From contig CM055872.1 in assembly GCA_029582165.1 (NCBI GenBank), positions 44,960,695-45,024,694 of the forward strand: a stretch of DNA of 64,000 nucleotides, read 5' to 3'. Of this stretch, positions 13,172-24,342 are shown one piece after another. The notes under the pieces are model-generated. The model was not told the DNA's origin. It worked only from the letters and a program-made list of their open reading frames with translations, and ran no database searches. Source of the stretch: Portulaca oleracea (Eukaryota; Streptophyta; Magnoliopsida; Caryophyllales; Portulacaceae). Within the stretch, counting starts at the first letter, position 1, and every line of letters begins with the position of its first letter. The position numbers and the translations under genes were made by a program.

Positions 13172-16100
13172 ATGAGTACTTTATGCATTAACTGCCGAGG
13201 GCTTGGAAACCCTCAGGCAGTTAAAGGTCTCAGAAGAATTCTGAGAACTTACAAGCCGGATTTGATATTCTTGTCGGAGACCAAGCAATTGAAACATGAA
13301 TTCACTGCACTAGAACAGACTTTGAGGGATTTTGACTCTTTTGGGGTTGATTGTGTGCGGAGAGCTGGAGACCTAGGTTTGGTATGGAGAACAGGGCTGG
13401 ATGTTGAAATCATAACATAGTCAACACATCACATAGATGCTCATCTGCAGTGGACGAGTGATGGAGGAAGATGGAGATTCAGGGGCATCTACGATTACCC
13501 TGACAGTTAGGAGAAAATGAGAACCAACCTGCTTATTAAGGACCTAAACACTCGTTGTGATCTTCTGTGGCTGATTGGGGGGGATTTAAGCGAAATCTTT
13601 TATAATTTTGAGAAGAGAGGAGGACCTCCAAAACCACAAGGCGTTCTAGAAGAATTTCAAACCATGCTCGAGGAATGTGATCTGATAGACTTAGGATACA
13701 ATGGGAACGATTATACTTGGTGGAACAGACGGGAAGGAGATCAAGCAATTGAGGAAAGACTAGATTGCTATTTGGCAAATACAGATTGGAGACTAAAATT
13801 CCCCCTGGCTTCTGTGCGCAACATTGATGAAGATTTTTCTTATCATTTTCCAATTTTGCTCAATTGCTTCACAACTTAAACGAACAGGAGGAAAATTCAA
13901 AGAAAGCGCTTTGAGAACATGTGGGCTCTAGATGAAGATTGCGAGAGAGTAATCAAAGAATCATGGCAGGAAGAAACTAGTGGAAAAACCCCTCTTAGTT
14001 GCACAGAGAAACTGAAAATCAGTATGTTATGTTTGGAAGGACGGAATAGGGTACATTTTTGCAACATTCAAAGAAACATAAAGAATATCCAAGAGGAGCT
14101 CACTATGACAGCAGACATTCATCAAAGGAATTTATTGTTTAAAAAGTTGGGTGAGCTCCGGAGACAGGAATAAGTGCTATGGTGGCAAAGGTCAAGAGTC
14201 GATTATGTAAAGTTGGGAGATGCGAATACTGGATGGTTCCGCAACCATGCCAATGCTAGAAGGAGAAATAACAATATTGAAACACTGAAGGACGTAGACG
14301 GTTTATTGACAGTAGACAGTGACAGAATGGAACATATTGTTCTTCACTATTTTTCGAGGTTGTTCCAGAGCAGTGGCTTCACAGGTTTGGAACATGTTCT
14401 TGGTTGTGTCACGCGGAAGGTGACTGAAGAAATGAATGTGAGGCTTACTCGCCCTTATGGTCCTGAGGAAGTTCTCCAAGCTATAAACTCTATGAAGCCA
14501 AACAAAGCACCCGGGCGAGACTGGATCAATCCAATTTTTATCAAAACTACTGGTCGGTGGTGGGTAGAGATGTAACTGAGGCAGTATTGAATATTCTGAA
14601 CGGGAATCCAATGCCGGATATGTTGAATCATATACATGTCGTTCTGATCTCAAAGAAACAGCACCCTGAGGAAGTGAGTGACTTAAGACCTATAGGTATG
14701 TGTAATGTTCTTTATAAGTTGGCCACAAAAGCGGTGACAAGACGTCTTTAGAAGATTCTACCCCAAATAATTTCAGTTAACCAAAGTCCTTTTACACCAG
14801 GAAAGACAAATCACAGATAATATCATTGTGGCCATTGAGCTCTTTCACGCAATGCAATCCGGGAACCTTAGCAAAAACTCTTTGGCTATGAAACTTGATA
14901 TGGCGAATGCTTATGACCGTATGGAATGGCACTTCCTGAGAGAGATAATGTCCAAATTGGGTTTTCAGGAAAATTGGATCAATATGATTATGGGATTTTT
15001 AGAGACAGTTACTATGTCCTTTGTGCTGAACGGTGAACCAAGAGGCTTTTTAAAACCATCTCGGGGTATTCGTCAGGGGGATCCCATTTCTCCCTACTTA
15101 TTTCTTTTTTGTGTGGAAGGTCTCTCATACATACTGACGGACGCAGTGCAACATAACATGCTCAATGGTCTAAAGTTATGTAGGTTGGCTCCTACTATTT
15201 CACAACTTCTTTTTGCTGACGACTCAATCATCTTCTGTGAAGCAACAACGGTGGATGTTGCGGAAGTCGGGAGAATTCTGCAGCAATACGAGAAATCGGG
15301 GCAGAAGATCAACCTGAATAAATCGCAAGTGGTATTCGGGAGCAAGGTAGAGCAATGGAGAAGAGACGAGATATCAATGATCCTGGATATTAGAGAAGAC
15401 CTAGCACACGATAAATATTTAGGACTCCTTACAAGGATTGATCGAGCAACAAAAAAGCTTTTAATCCAATCAAAGACAGAGTAATGAAGAGAGTTCGGGG
15501 CTGGTTAAATAGAAATCTATCATGGGCAGGTCGAAAGGTGCTAGTAAAGGCGGTCACTCAGGCTATCCCGGCCTACAACATGAGTGTTTTCAAACTCCCG
15601 AATGGATTCATTGATGATATGCGGACGCATATTATAAATTTCTGGTGGGGTCATGAAAAGGAAAAGAAAAAGGTGCACGGATCTCAAGAGATAAATTATG
15701 TCAACAGAAGAACATTGGGGGTCTCGGATTCAGAGAGTTAGAAGCCTTTAACATGGCGCTATTAGCCCGGCAGGTTTGGAGAATCGCACACTCAGAAGAG
15801 TCGTTGGTGTTTAAAGTCCTAAAAGCTAGGTATTTTCCGAATGATGCCATGTTTGAAGCCAAGATTGGCTACAGACCAAGCTTCACTTGGCGGGGTCTAC
15901 ACGAAGCGATATCAGTGGTAAAGAAGGGATTGAGATAGGTTGTTGGAGATGGAAGGAGATTGAATGTATGGGAAGAAAAATGGATACCTCGAGCTACATC
16001 TTTCATGCTAATTACTCCGCTAAAACCAAAAGCTCGTTGGATCACAGTGAATGATTTAATTGATCAAGAAAGGGTCAAGTGGAAGGAAGACATGATTGAC

Positions 16101-17180
16101 AGTATATTTGTTCCGGCGGATGCGAAGGTAATTAAGGAAATTCCATTATACTCTGAGTGGCCGGATGACAGACCCATTTGGCACTTTACGAAGGATGGGG
16201 AATTGACGGTAAGGTCGGCTTATCACGTTATTATGTCATATAGGACTGCTACAAATCCTCAGAGAAGCTCAGGAGAATCAAGAACTATATGGATTAAAAT
16301 CTGGAGTGCACACCTTCTCCCAAGAATAAAGTCTTTCATCTGGAGAGCCACTCTTAATGCTCTATCGACAAGGGAAGCAATTGCAAAGAGGGTTCGAGGT
16401 GTTGATGCAATGTGTCCTCTTTGCAATTTGGAGGTGGAAACGACTATACAAGCCACTGTCTATTGTCAAGCAGCTCAGGATATCTGGATAGCTTCAAATA
16501 TCAGTCTGATGAACAACGGGAAACTGGTTAGATCGTTGATTGATTTATTGGAAGAACAACTGAAAACTGAGTCAATGGGCTTTAAAAGAGTAATGACTAC
16601 CTTGTGGACTTGCTGAAACGTGAGAAACAAAGTAGTCCATAAAGCAAGAGTAGGTAATCCCTTCTCTGAATTTAGGCAAGCACTGGATTTTGTTGAGGAG
16701 TTCCAAACAACAACAGAAAGAATGCAGGGATGTAATGATGAGAAACGAGTTAATTGGAAGGCTCCTCCAACGGGTATGATTAAAATTAATGCAGACGGGG
16801 GTAAACTATTAGAGAGTTTACATGGTTGGGGAGCAGTGAGTAGAGATGAGACTGGGAAGCTCATCAAGGCAGCAGTTTGTCAAGGTTGGGGGTTCGGAGG
16901 TCCTGAGATGGAAGAGGCTCGAGCAACATTATTTGCCATCAAAATGGCACACGAGATGGGATACTCCAAGATAATCCTTGAAAGCGATTCTTTGAGTCTT
17001 ATTATGAAGCTGAAGAGAGGCAATGTCATTATGTCGGAAATTGGTCTTTTTATTAGTAGTATTCTATTAGTAGCTAGTAAGTTTGAGATTTGCTTGTTTT
17101 CGCATATTAGAAGAACTGGAAACCAAGTTGCTCACGTCCTGGCTCACTATCAACCCATTGAGTTTAATGTTAGATCGTAG
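13172..17180 (+). pseudogene. LINE ORF2: endonuclease, reverse transcriptase, RNase H; broken
   Basis: The endonuclease starts MSTLCINCRGLGNPQAV (13172) and continues LIGGDLSEIFYNFEKRGG near 13580, with in-frame stops at 13418 and near 13508. RT follows, with KPNKAPGRDWINP (about 14500), LDMANAYDRMEW, GIRQGDPISPYLF and the catalytic LLFADDSIIF (about 15205-15235). The zf-RVT part has MCPLCNLEVET (about 16410). RNase H is at 16780-17110, with INADGG, EEARATLFAIKMA, LESDSLSLI and RRTGNQVAHVLAH. The reading frame changes at about 14560, 14800, 15484 and 15745. Each domain is recognisable but no continuous protein can be made. Confidence 0.92.
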
Positions 17181-17289
17181 GGTGAATCGGACTGTCAACT
17201 AGTCTTTGATCTTGTAGCAAAGGACAGAGTGTCCACTGTTTCTGGTTGGGAATAAAATTGTTCCTAATAGTTTCCATCAAAAAAAAAAA

Positions 17290-18050
17290 TTATACCAAAT
17301 GTTTGACTTTGAATAACTTGTTACTCCTTAAAATCATCTTATAAAAAAAAATCTCAAAACACATATCATGAATGACAATTTGTTATTCTTTTTTTAAGGC
17401 AAATGAGATCCTTCATTTTACTTCACAAAAAAAAAGACAGTTTACTAACATAATGGTCTGTTTGGTATTTTGTATTTTGATAGGGTGACAGGCTTCTTGT
17501 GAGAAGAAATTGATAATTTATCCTCCCTTTGTACTTGTCTTTATTTGAAAAAAAATGGCTCGTACGATATGCGATGAGTTAGAATGGAAAGGAGAAATCG
17601 GCCATGAAAATAGGAATGAAAATTTACAATACGAACGGGAATATGAGCGGGTTCATGAATTCTCAACTTCCTAGTTTGTTAATTGTTACAACATGGGTCA
17701 AAATCAGAATAAGTGGGGTAGGATTGGGAATAAATATACATTTACTAGAATAGCTTTGAATAAATGAGGGTATTTATGAAAATCTACTCTTGGACCGATG
17801 TTGCTATATTTTTTGTAACTTTCTTAATTGAAATAAAATTAAAGGATAAAAATAACTTATGATAATACTCAACCTGGTTTCTACAAATTAAATCTACATG
17901 CTCGACTTAAGGTGGGACTGTATGACATGTGTTGAGTCTGTTACTATCTTGATTCTCTTCTATCCTCTATCGATAGCATGTTGTACGACAATTTCAATTG
18001 TTTTAAATGCTTGCAAAAGTGATCTAGTCTGAAGTATTTCTAAACTAGTC
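17290..18050. other. AT-rich intergenic DNA, no gene seen
   Basis: Beyond the LINE poly(A) there is low-complexity AT-rich sequence. It includes AAGGCAAATGAGATCCTTCA (17397-17416), resembling sequence left of the LINE at 11745, and ATAATGGTCTGTTTGGTATT near 17451, resembling 11905-11924. The paired similarity suggests that the LINE landed in or next to an older repeat. No ORF with coding character was found. Confidence 0.4.
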
Positions 18051-18054
18051 TTCT

Positions 18055-19065
18055 GACCCGTGCGTTGCACGGGACATTATTAGATCACATATTTTTTTTA
18101 AAAAAATGTGTGATAAATTTGTGATAGCTTGTACGTTTTGAAAAAATATGTTCTTTCTTTATTTTAATGGAAATTTGAAAAAAAAATATGTGTATGATAC
18201 ATTTGTGATAGCTTGTATGTTTTTAAAATTGGCTTGTACGTTTTTAAAAATTTAATAAAAAATGATATGCTATTTAATAGATGAAATGTAGGGGCTATAT
18301 AACAAATAATTCATGGGTTATAATTTTAAAAACTTAATAAAAAGTGAGGTTATATAATAGATGAAATGTATGAGCTATATTCAATATTACTCTACCAAAA
18401 TATCCCATATTTTAAAATATGATAACTCATTATGATTCTATAATAATAAAATTATATTTTAATTGATATTTATAGAAAAAAGGGAAGGAATATATAAAAC
18501 TGAATTAAGGCATGAAAGGATGTAAATTATTGTGATTCTATTGTGGGAAAACTGTTCTAAACATTTTAATCATCAACTCAAACATATTAATTGCGACGGT
18601 TAATAAAGCAAATTTGACTATCTTACTGATATTACAATATATGTGTAGGAATAAGTTGAACACTTAAAAGTTAAACGTTGTTAAATGAGGATAGAAATGA
18701 GTGGTAAAATGAAGCAGAAAATTAAATAAATAAATATTTTTTAAAAGTGAAAACACCTCTACTTAATTATATAAGTATATGACCATGCTTACTAATATGA
18801 TGAAATGTTTATATTAAACTAAAGTAGCTAAATTAAATTAAATTGTACCTAAAATAATCATTCAAATATGTTACAATGTTATTTTTGCATGGGGCGATAA
18901 CAATGTTATTTATATAAGTATATGACAGTGCTTACTAATTAGATGATGAAATAATGTTTATATTAAACTAAAGGAGCTAAATTAAATTAAATTGTGCCTA
19001 AAATAATAATTCAAATATGTTACAATGTTATTTAGTACTTAGACCCGTGCGTTGCGCGGGGCAAT
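18055..19065. repeat. Hairpin-bearing repeat block (GACCCGTGCGTTGCRCGGG at both ends)
   Basis: GACCCGTGCGTTGCACGGG near 18055 and GACCCGTGCGTTGCGCGGGG near 19042 are near-identical short palindromes in very AT-rich DNA. Between them are two diverged direct repeats of about 120-125 bp (18767-18885 and 18911-19034). Both start TATATAAGTATATGAC and end CAAATATGTTACAATGTTA. Similar GC-hairpin words are seen at ends of plant repeats, including some Helitrons. I see no RepHel ORF and no clear 3' CTRR end, so I leave the class open. Confidence 0.55.
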
Positions 19066-20171
19066 AACAAAATACATGTGGTTGAAAGTGTAGCGTATAC
19101 ATAACAGCCTATTTATGATGCTTGTATATATAATTTTATGATACTTTTCAAAAATACAAAGATTTAATTTATAATATATACAGATTAATAAACAATTCAA
19201 AAATTAAGATTAAAAACCAACTGTTTTAAATAAATATGTATAATAGTTTTAAGCTTGTTTTCAAACTAATAAGAGCGGATTTAATCTTTTTAAATCACAT
19301 AAATAAATTAAAGAAAAGAAAAATTGACATGAGTGACATACAAAATAAATATTGGAAAAAAAGAAAACACGGCTTAAAAATAATCCATCTAGTTGTCTTT
19401 ATATAATAAAATATTAGTATTTTTTATACTAAATTCTTAGTTAGTCTTTCCTTAATTGAATATGAATAACTAAATTATTTGTTGCAAAAGATATCAGAAC
19501 ATATTTCTTCTTATTATTATCATCAATACTATAATATTTTTAACCTACATATATAAATGAATAAACTTACACATACATACTTTGAGTACACTCACATTAT
19601 ACATATATCAAATCAACATCTATATTAAAAAAATAATAGAAAAATATATTCTTCACTTGTACATATATTGATTTCTCACCAAAAAAGAAAAGAAAAAGAA
19701 AAAGTGGAGTAAGATAATGAAATATGTTGAGATATCATTAGGAGATGAAATACCTTCACCGCTTGGAAAATTTCTTTGTAAACAAAGCAATTGAATTGTT
19801 TTGAATATAACTCTGCAAAAAAAAAAAAAAAGTATCAATTAAATTAAAACGAAATATGGTTTTGTACAACATAAATAAACATCATCATCATCATCACATG
19901 ACCAAAAAAATGAGCACAAAAAAAAAGTTCATTCTATACTCTTTGATGATGGACTAAATAACTTGAGGAAAGAAGATATAAACTATCGTTGATAACTCAT
20001 TTCTTAAATATTATTCTAGGGTAGTTTTCCAATTTATAGGGTACAAAGACCATTAGATATAGATAATTAATAATTGTAATTATTTATTAGAATAACGTAT
20101 GTCATAAACACCAATTAATTATCAATTAGTAATTAGTAATATATTAATTATACAATTAACCCCCCTCCCCC

Positions 20172-20752
20172 ATTATGGATATTGTATTAGAAACAGTTTG
20201 TATTCTTCAATCAATTGATGACTAATAATATTATCTTAAATTTCAAATAAAATTACCACTATGTTTCTTTCACTTTTTTTATGAACTTTTATTTTAAACA
20301 CATTATTTTAATTTATCTATTAATATCTGTATTGAGGATTTTCAAAAGATATTTACAATTATTTTAATAATACATATGCATAATGTATAATATTTTATAA
20401 AATGACAATTATATATTAGATATCGAATACAAAATTACATGTTATTCTATTATTTAAATAATATTTTATGGATATTGAATCCAAAAAAATGTTGGTCTTT
20501 CTCAATCAATTTATAATTAATAATATTGCCCTCATCATGTTTAATTTAATATAAAAATACCCTTATATTTATTTCTCTTTCTTTTAAATATCTTTATATT
20601 GAATTTTTATTTAATTAAATTTATCTATTAACATTTGTTGTAATGGTTGCTAGAATATATTTACCATAATTTTGATAATATAGATGTATAATATTTATAA
20701 AGGTGGCAATTATACAATAGACATGAATACAACATTACATGTCATTCTATTA
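20172..20752. repeat. Diverged two-unit tandem repeat, period about 294 bp
   Basis: Unit 1 (20172-20465) and unit 2 (20466-20752) share TTATGGATATTG at the start, TTCAATCAATT-type words, AATTTATCTATTAA in the middle and ACATTACATGTCATTCTATT-like words at the end. They differ by many substitutions and small gaps. No coding potential. The rest of 19066-20963 is AT-rich with no gene seen. Confidence 0.65.
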
Positions 20753-20962
20753 TTAAAAATAAATTATTTAAATTATTTAAAAAAATTAAAAACATGCACA
20801 TCTATTACACATATATAACTAACCAAAATTAATGTCATCTAACTTAATACACACGTTAATTTTATATGATTTTTTTAAAAAGTTAAATATAAATCTATTA
20901 TGAATTTCCTAAAATGCCCTTGTTAGAATCAACATATTTCGATCCTCACCCTTTGTACCCAG

Positions 20963-20963
<1 letters not shown>

Positions 20964-21026
<63 letters not shown>

Positions 21027-21094
21027 CGTTCTTGCATAACCTAGCTTCATCAGTGAAGAAGAGCTTTGTTTGTCATGAGCTTTCTCCCACTCAC

Positions 21095-21144
<50 letters not shown>

Positions 21145-21219
21145 ATATGATGTTCTTGCATAACCTAGCTTCATCAGTGAAGAAGAGCTTTGTTTGTCAT
21201 GAGCTTTCTCCCACTCCCC
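20964..21219. repeat. (AT)n microsatellites with a recently duplicated 75 bp segment
   Basis: A perfect AT run (about 20964-21024) is followed by a 75 bp segment starting GACGTTCTTGCATAACCTAG (21025), then a second AT run (about 21097-21146). The same segment follows again (about 21148-21219) with only one or two differences. The offset is 124 bp. The near identity points to a recent slippage or unequal-exchange event through the AT tract. Confidence 0.9.
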
Positions 21220-21414
21220 ATGTGAAGTCTTTGCTAGCTGCCCCTTCTTTTGTTAAGATTATAATCTCGATTTCATTTAACATATCTTTTATTGTTCAAA
21301 CTTCTTACTTTATGCCACTTTTACAGGAGATCATGGATATTCCTTAAAGTTTACAAAGGGTTTTGTTTGTTGGGGAAATGATGTTTGACACCGGCTTGGC
21401 TTCTTAATCTTCTT
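21147..21414 (+). other. Possible gene fragment of unknown identity
   Basis: The plus strand has an open frame from ATG 21147: MMFLHNLASSVKKSFVCHEL, then SPTPHVKSLLAAPSF. A plausible donor (TTTT|GTTAAG) and acceptor (TTTTACAG|GAG near 21326) would join it to GDHGYSLKFTKGFVCWGNDV before a stop. Composition is less AT-rich than its surroundings. I do not recognise a family. It could be a captured exon or a chance ORF, and its right end overlaps the start of the copia LTR. Confidence 0.2.
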
Positions 21415-22124
21415 GGAGTATATGTGACAAGATGGAGATTGAACTTAATAACCAAAATGGTGATCTTGTTTGGATATTGCTAAGAGAGTTATGTACAAAC
21501 ACATTTTCCTTAAGAACTATTCACTATACCGTAAATGTTCCGAGAGATAAAACTTAGTGCTTAATACACTCAAGACAAACTTGTTTCTCACTTGATTCAT
21601 TCTAGTATAGTTGCAGTCTATACTAGAATGAGAGGGTATGATTATAGATAGAAGAAGTTGGTACTCTCAAATGGCTAGGGAATGTCTCCTATTTATAGGA
21701 GAATTCTCACCCCTAATTACACCCTTTAGTCAAAGGCACAATTAAGGACCTTAATGGAATATCATGGCCTTGACTTAATCAAATGATCATAACAATATAG
21801 CTGTTGGAACATAATATCGGACTTAAAAATGATATGATATACTTAATAGACAACATTATATAGCCGTTAGCATTAAAAACATATCCTGGTTCTCAACACG
21901 ATCTGTGGTTATCGTACCACGGTCCGTGTTGCCTCAGCACGACCTGTGTTGAGCCCAGGATTATTTTCCTTACATTTTGGAGACCAACACGACCCGTGTT
22001 GGTCTCTTAAGCACCTGTGTTGATCATATTTGCAATGTTTATCTTATATATGATCCTTATCTTTGTACCACATGATTTCTCATGCTATATAATCTTCTTA
22101 TACTCTTAAAATAATTCCAACAAT
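21368..22124 (-). mobile_element. Ty1/copia LTR, copy A
   Basis: Bounded by TGTTGG at 21368 and CCAACA at 22119-22124, the usual TG...CA LTR ends. Directly right is ATCCCCCGCCATTT, which on the minus strand reads GGCGGGGGAT, a polypurine tract abutting the LTR. The element therefore runs on the minus strand and this is its 3' LTR. Length is about 757 bp. It aligns with the LTR of copy B (52304-52514 plus 55637-56169). It contains small inverted repeats such as CAACACGACCCGTGTTGG. Confidence 0.75.
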
Positions 22125-23168
22125 CCCCCGCCATTTCAAGCACCCTTGAAATGTGTTCTTATTCTTACTTAAGGAGTTAACACCCTCGCCATTTGAGATA
22201 TACTTTAACTTGTAATCACCCGAGAAACACACAAAGCGTATGCCTTATGAAAAGTAGATTGCTCTTTGAACTTTTCATTTAGTATATATATAAGCCAAAA
22301 TTAAATCCATATCACAAAGTAGACATGTCTTTGAACTTTGGATTTATACTGATTAACTATACTCATTATACACATACGTTTTAAATCTTAAGTGTTAATA
22401 TTTGACACTATTATCCGGCCTTGTGTCCTTATCCTTAGTAAGTATTTTGGAACTTTAGCCCTAAGTTACTTTCAGCGGCCACACATCACACTTACATAGG
22501 TAGTCTTTAGAATTTACCGCCTCTATAATTAGGCTCCCACAAAGTCCATTAAGAGTGTCACCACTCAACCTCTTGTCATTACAGATATTAAGCATCACTT
22601 AACCTTAGATGTATAAAATCGTTGCTTCCTACTACTTTAGACAACTCCATACTCATTTGAACTTTAGAGATTGGTGGTTTTCCAATTTGTAAAGTTGAGT
22701 CATTGTTGTGAGTAGTAGAGATTTGGGCTACTTAACCCATCTCTAATAACAAGGTCCACTAGATATATATAAATATATCTTTACCATGACCTTAATAAGA
22801 ATATCCTTACCATAATATGAACAAACCATCATATTATTTTTGGATATAATCACACTATACTGTGTGTAAACTTGATATGGATCCTCTTATATGCTTGTTA
22901 TCCAAAAACTATGGATAGAAACTCGTAAATAAAATAACCTCAAACTTGATAAACCACTTAACTTTTGATTCATTTGGAAATTGAATTTCCAACTTATATG
23001 TAATCAAACAATTACATCTTAATCTTTTGCCACATACTTGAGCTTATAACTCTAACACATTGAATAAAAACGGTTCATAATCATGAATGATTATCTTGTA
23101 GAGTATACTACCAAGTATATGATTAAACCATCACATTACCATGGTTGTATGCTCTCCTTTTATGTTTA
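22125..23168 (-). mobile_element. Internal 3' sequence of copia copy A, degenerate
   Basis: From the polypurine tract to about 22745 it matches copy B at 56170-56715 (shared words include AGTTGAGTCA and AGAGATTTGGGCTAC-like sequence). The region where copy B enters pol (near 22745) is degenerate and no reverse transcriptase is readable here. The remainder to 23168 is AT-rich and without ORFs. Confidence 0.6.
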
Positions 23169-23474
23169 AGGGAGTGTTCGGCTACCCAGCTTTTTGCGTA
23201 ACTTTTAGCTTTTTGGCTAGCTTTTAGCTTTTTGACCAAGGTTAAAAAGCTATTTGAGGTGTTTAGTAAGTAGCTTTTTATTTTAACTTTTTGGACTCAA
23301 TAAGCTAGTTTCAAAAAGCTATTTGATGAAACTTTTTGAGTTATCTTTCACAAAAAGCTACTTTACCAAACAGTTTTCCTACAATCAGCTAACCCAAACA
23401 GTTAAAATCAAACAGCTAATCCAAACAGCTATCAGCTAACAGCTACCACTACCAATTGGTTGCCAAACAAGGCC
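23169..23474. mobile_element. MITE with imperfect terminal inverted repeats
   Basis: The left end GGGAGTGTTCGGCTACCCAG pairs with the complement of the right end GGTTGCCAAACAAGGCC. The interior is rich in AGCTTTTT on the left and AAACAGCTA on the right, so the arms can fold together. TTA occurs next to both ends, which would fit a PIF/Harbinger-type target, but an extra base on the left leaves this open. A second right-end-like word, CAGCTGGTTGCCAAACAAAG, lies 59 bp further on (about 23511). Confidence 0.65.
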
Positions 23475-24342
23475 TTAGTCCACCTCTCAAAGCATAGCTA
23501 TGAAGACTACCAGCTGGTTGCCAAACAAAGCCTAAACATAACCTTTGAGGGTCACAATCGTGACCCTAGGGTTTTTAGGAAACCAAAATAGGAGCCAGAG
23601 ATGAGTCGCGGATGTGACCCATTAGGCCACGGGCATGACCTAGGTCAATCACAGACGCGACCCGAAGTTGGATGCTTCTTTGCTTCTTCCGTTCTTCCGT
23701 AGAGCCTCCCCCATGGTTCGTGCTCATAGTGGCTGACCGCCATGCCTTTGGTCGAAACATGGAGCTAAAATCTAAAATACCTCGTGTGGACCCGTCTTGG
23801 TATGAAAATACCCGAATACCTTTGGGATTGGTTCTTTGGCCGTTTGACACCCAAAGGAAGTCAAATGTGACTTCATCCCCTTATTGCCAAAAATTACCCA
23901 AGCCACCCTTAACTCTCTAAAGAAAAGTCAATGCATTTAGAAACCCCTTGAAAAGTTAATAGAAAAACCATCAAACCCTAAATTCAACTCGGAGTTGAAC
24001 AATGCCTATAGCCAGAAGCCAACCTGGAAGTAGTCAAGTCAACATCCCTTGGAGATGAAGACGAAGATGAAAATGAAACAAATCCTCGAATTTTTAAATA
24101 ATAAATTCTTACAAGAAATAATGACCAAAAATTCAACAAGTAGCTGCTGCTAGAACAACTCTCTAAAAACTTATAGACATGGAGCAAATGGGCTCCTAAA
24201 ATGTAACAAATATCCCACAAACTCAATTCTGTCTAATCTTTAATCTACAATGTTAACCAGCCAGCTTCCTTACCTTGTGCTTGTATCCTTTGAGGAAAAC
24301 AAACACCAAGCATTCTTTCTTTCTGTCTTTCTTTCTTTCTTT
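23475..24342. other. Intergenic DNA and 3' flank of the SLOG-like gene; no gene seen
   Basis: Holds repeated GACCC-type words (GTGACCC, GCGACCC, CATGACC between 23550 and 23665) reminiscent of the LTR palindromes, then AT-rich sequence. The (CTTT)n-like tract at about 24315-24342 abuts the stop codon of the neighbouring gene. Small ORFs here have no coding character. Confidence 0.4.

Larger units (their letters stand above)
12013..17289 (+). mobile_element. Nearly full-length LINE (L1-type non-LTR retrotransposon), decayed
   Basis: Has the standard order: 5' leader, ORF1 (12141), ORF2 with AP endonuclease, RT, zf-RVT and RNase H, a short 3' UTR and a poly(A) run at 17279-17289. A possible target duplication is AAAAAATTAT, at 12003-12012 and again directly in and after the A-tail. 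It may be fortuitous in such AT-rich sequence. Stops and frameshifts in both ORFs show it is no longer autonomous. It lies 0.5 kb upstream of the AspRS start, on the opposite strand. Confidence 0.9.

Noticed and set aside
18767..19034. CRISPR-like array
   Set aside because: Only two diverged direct repeats without unique spacers, in plant nuclear DNA.
23575..23920. Overlapping ORFs on both strands (91 and 82 aa)
   Set aside because: No recognisable motif. The GC-richer composition comes from repeated GACCC words, so I treat it as repeat-derived.
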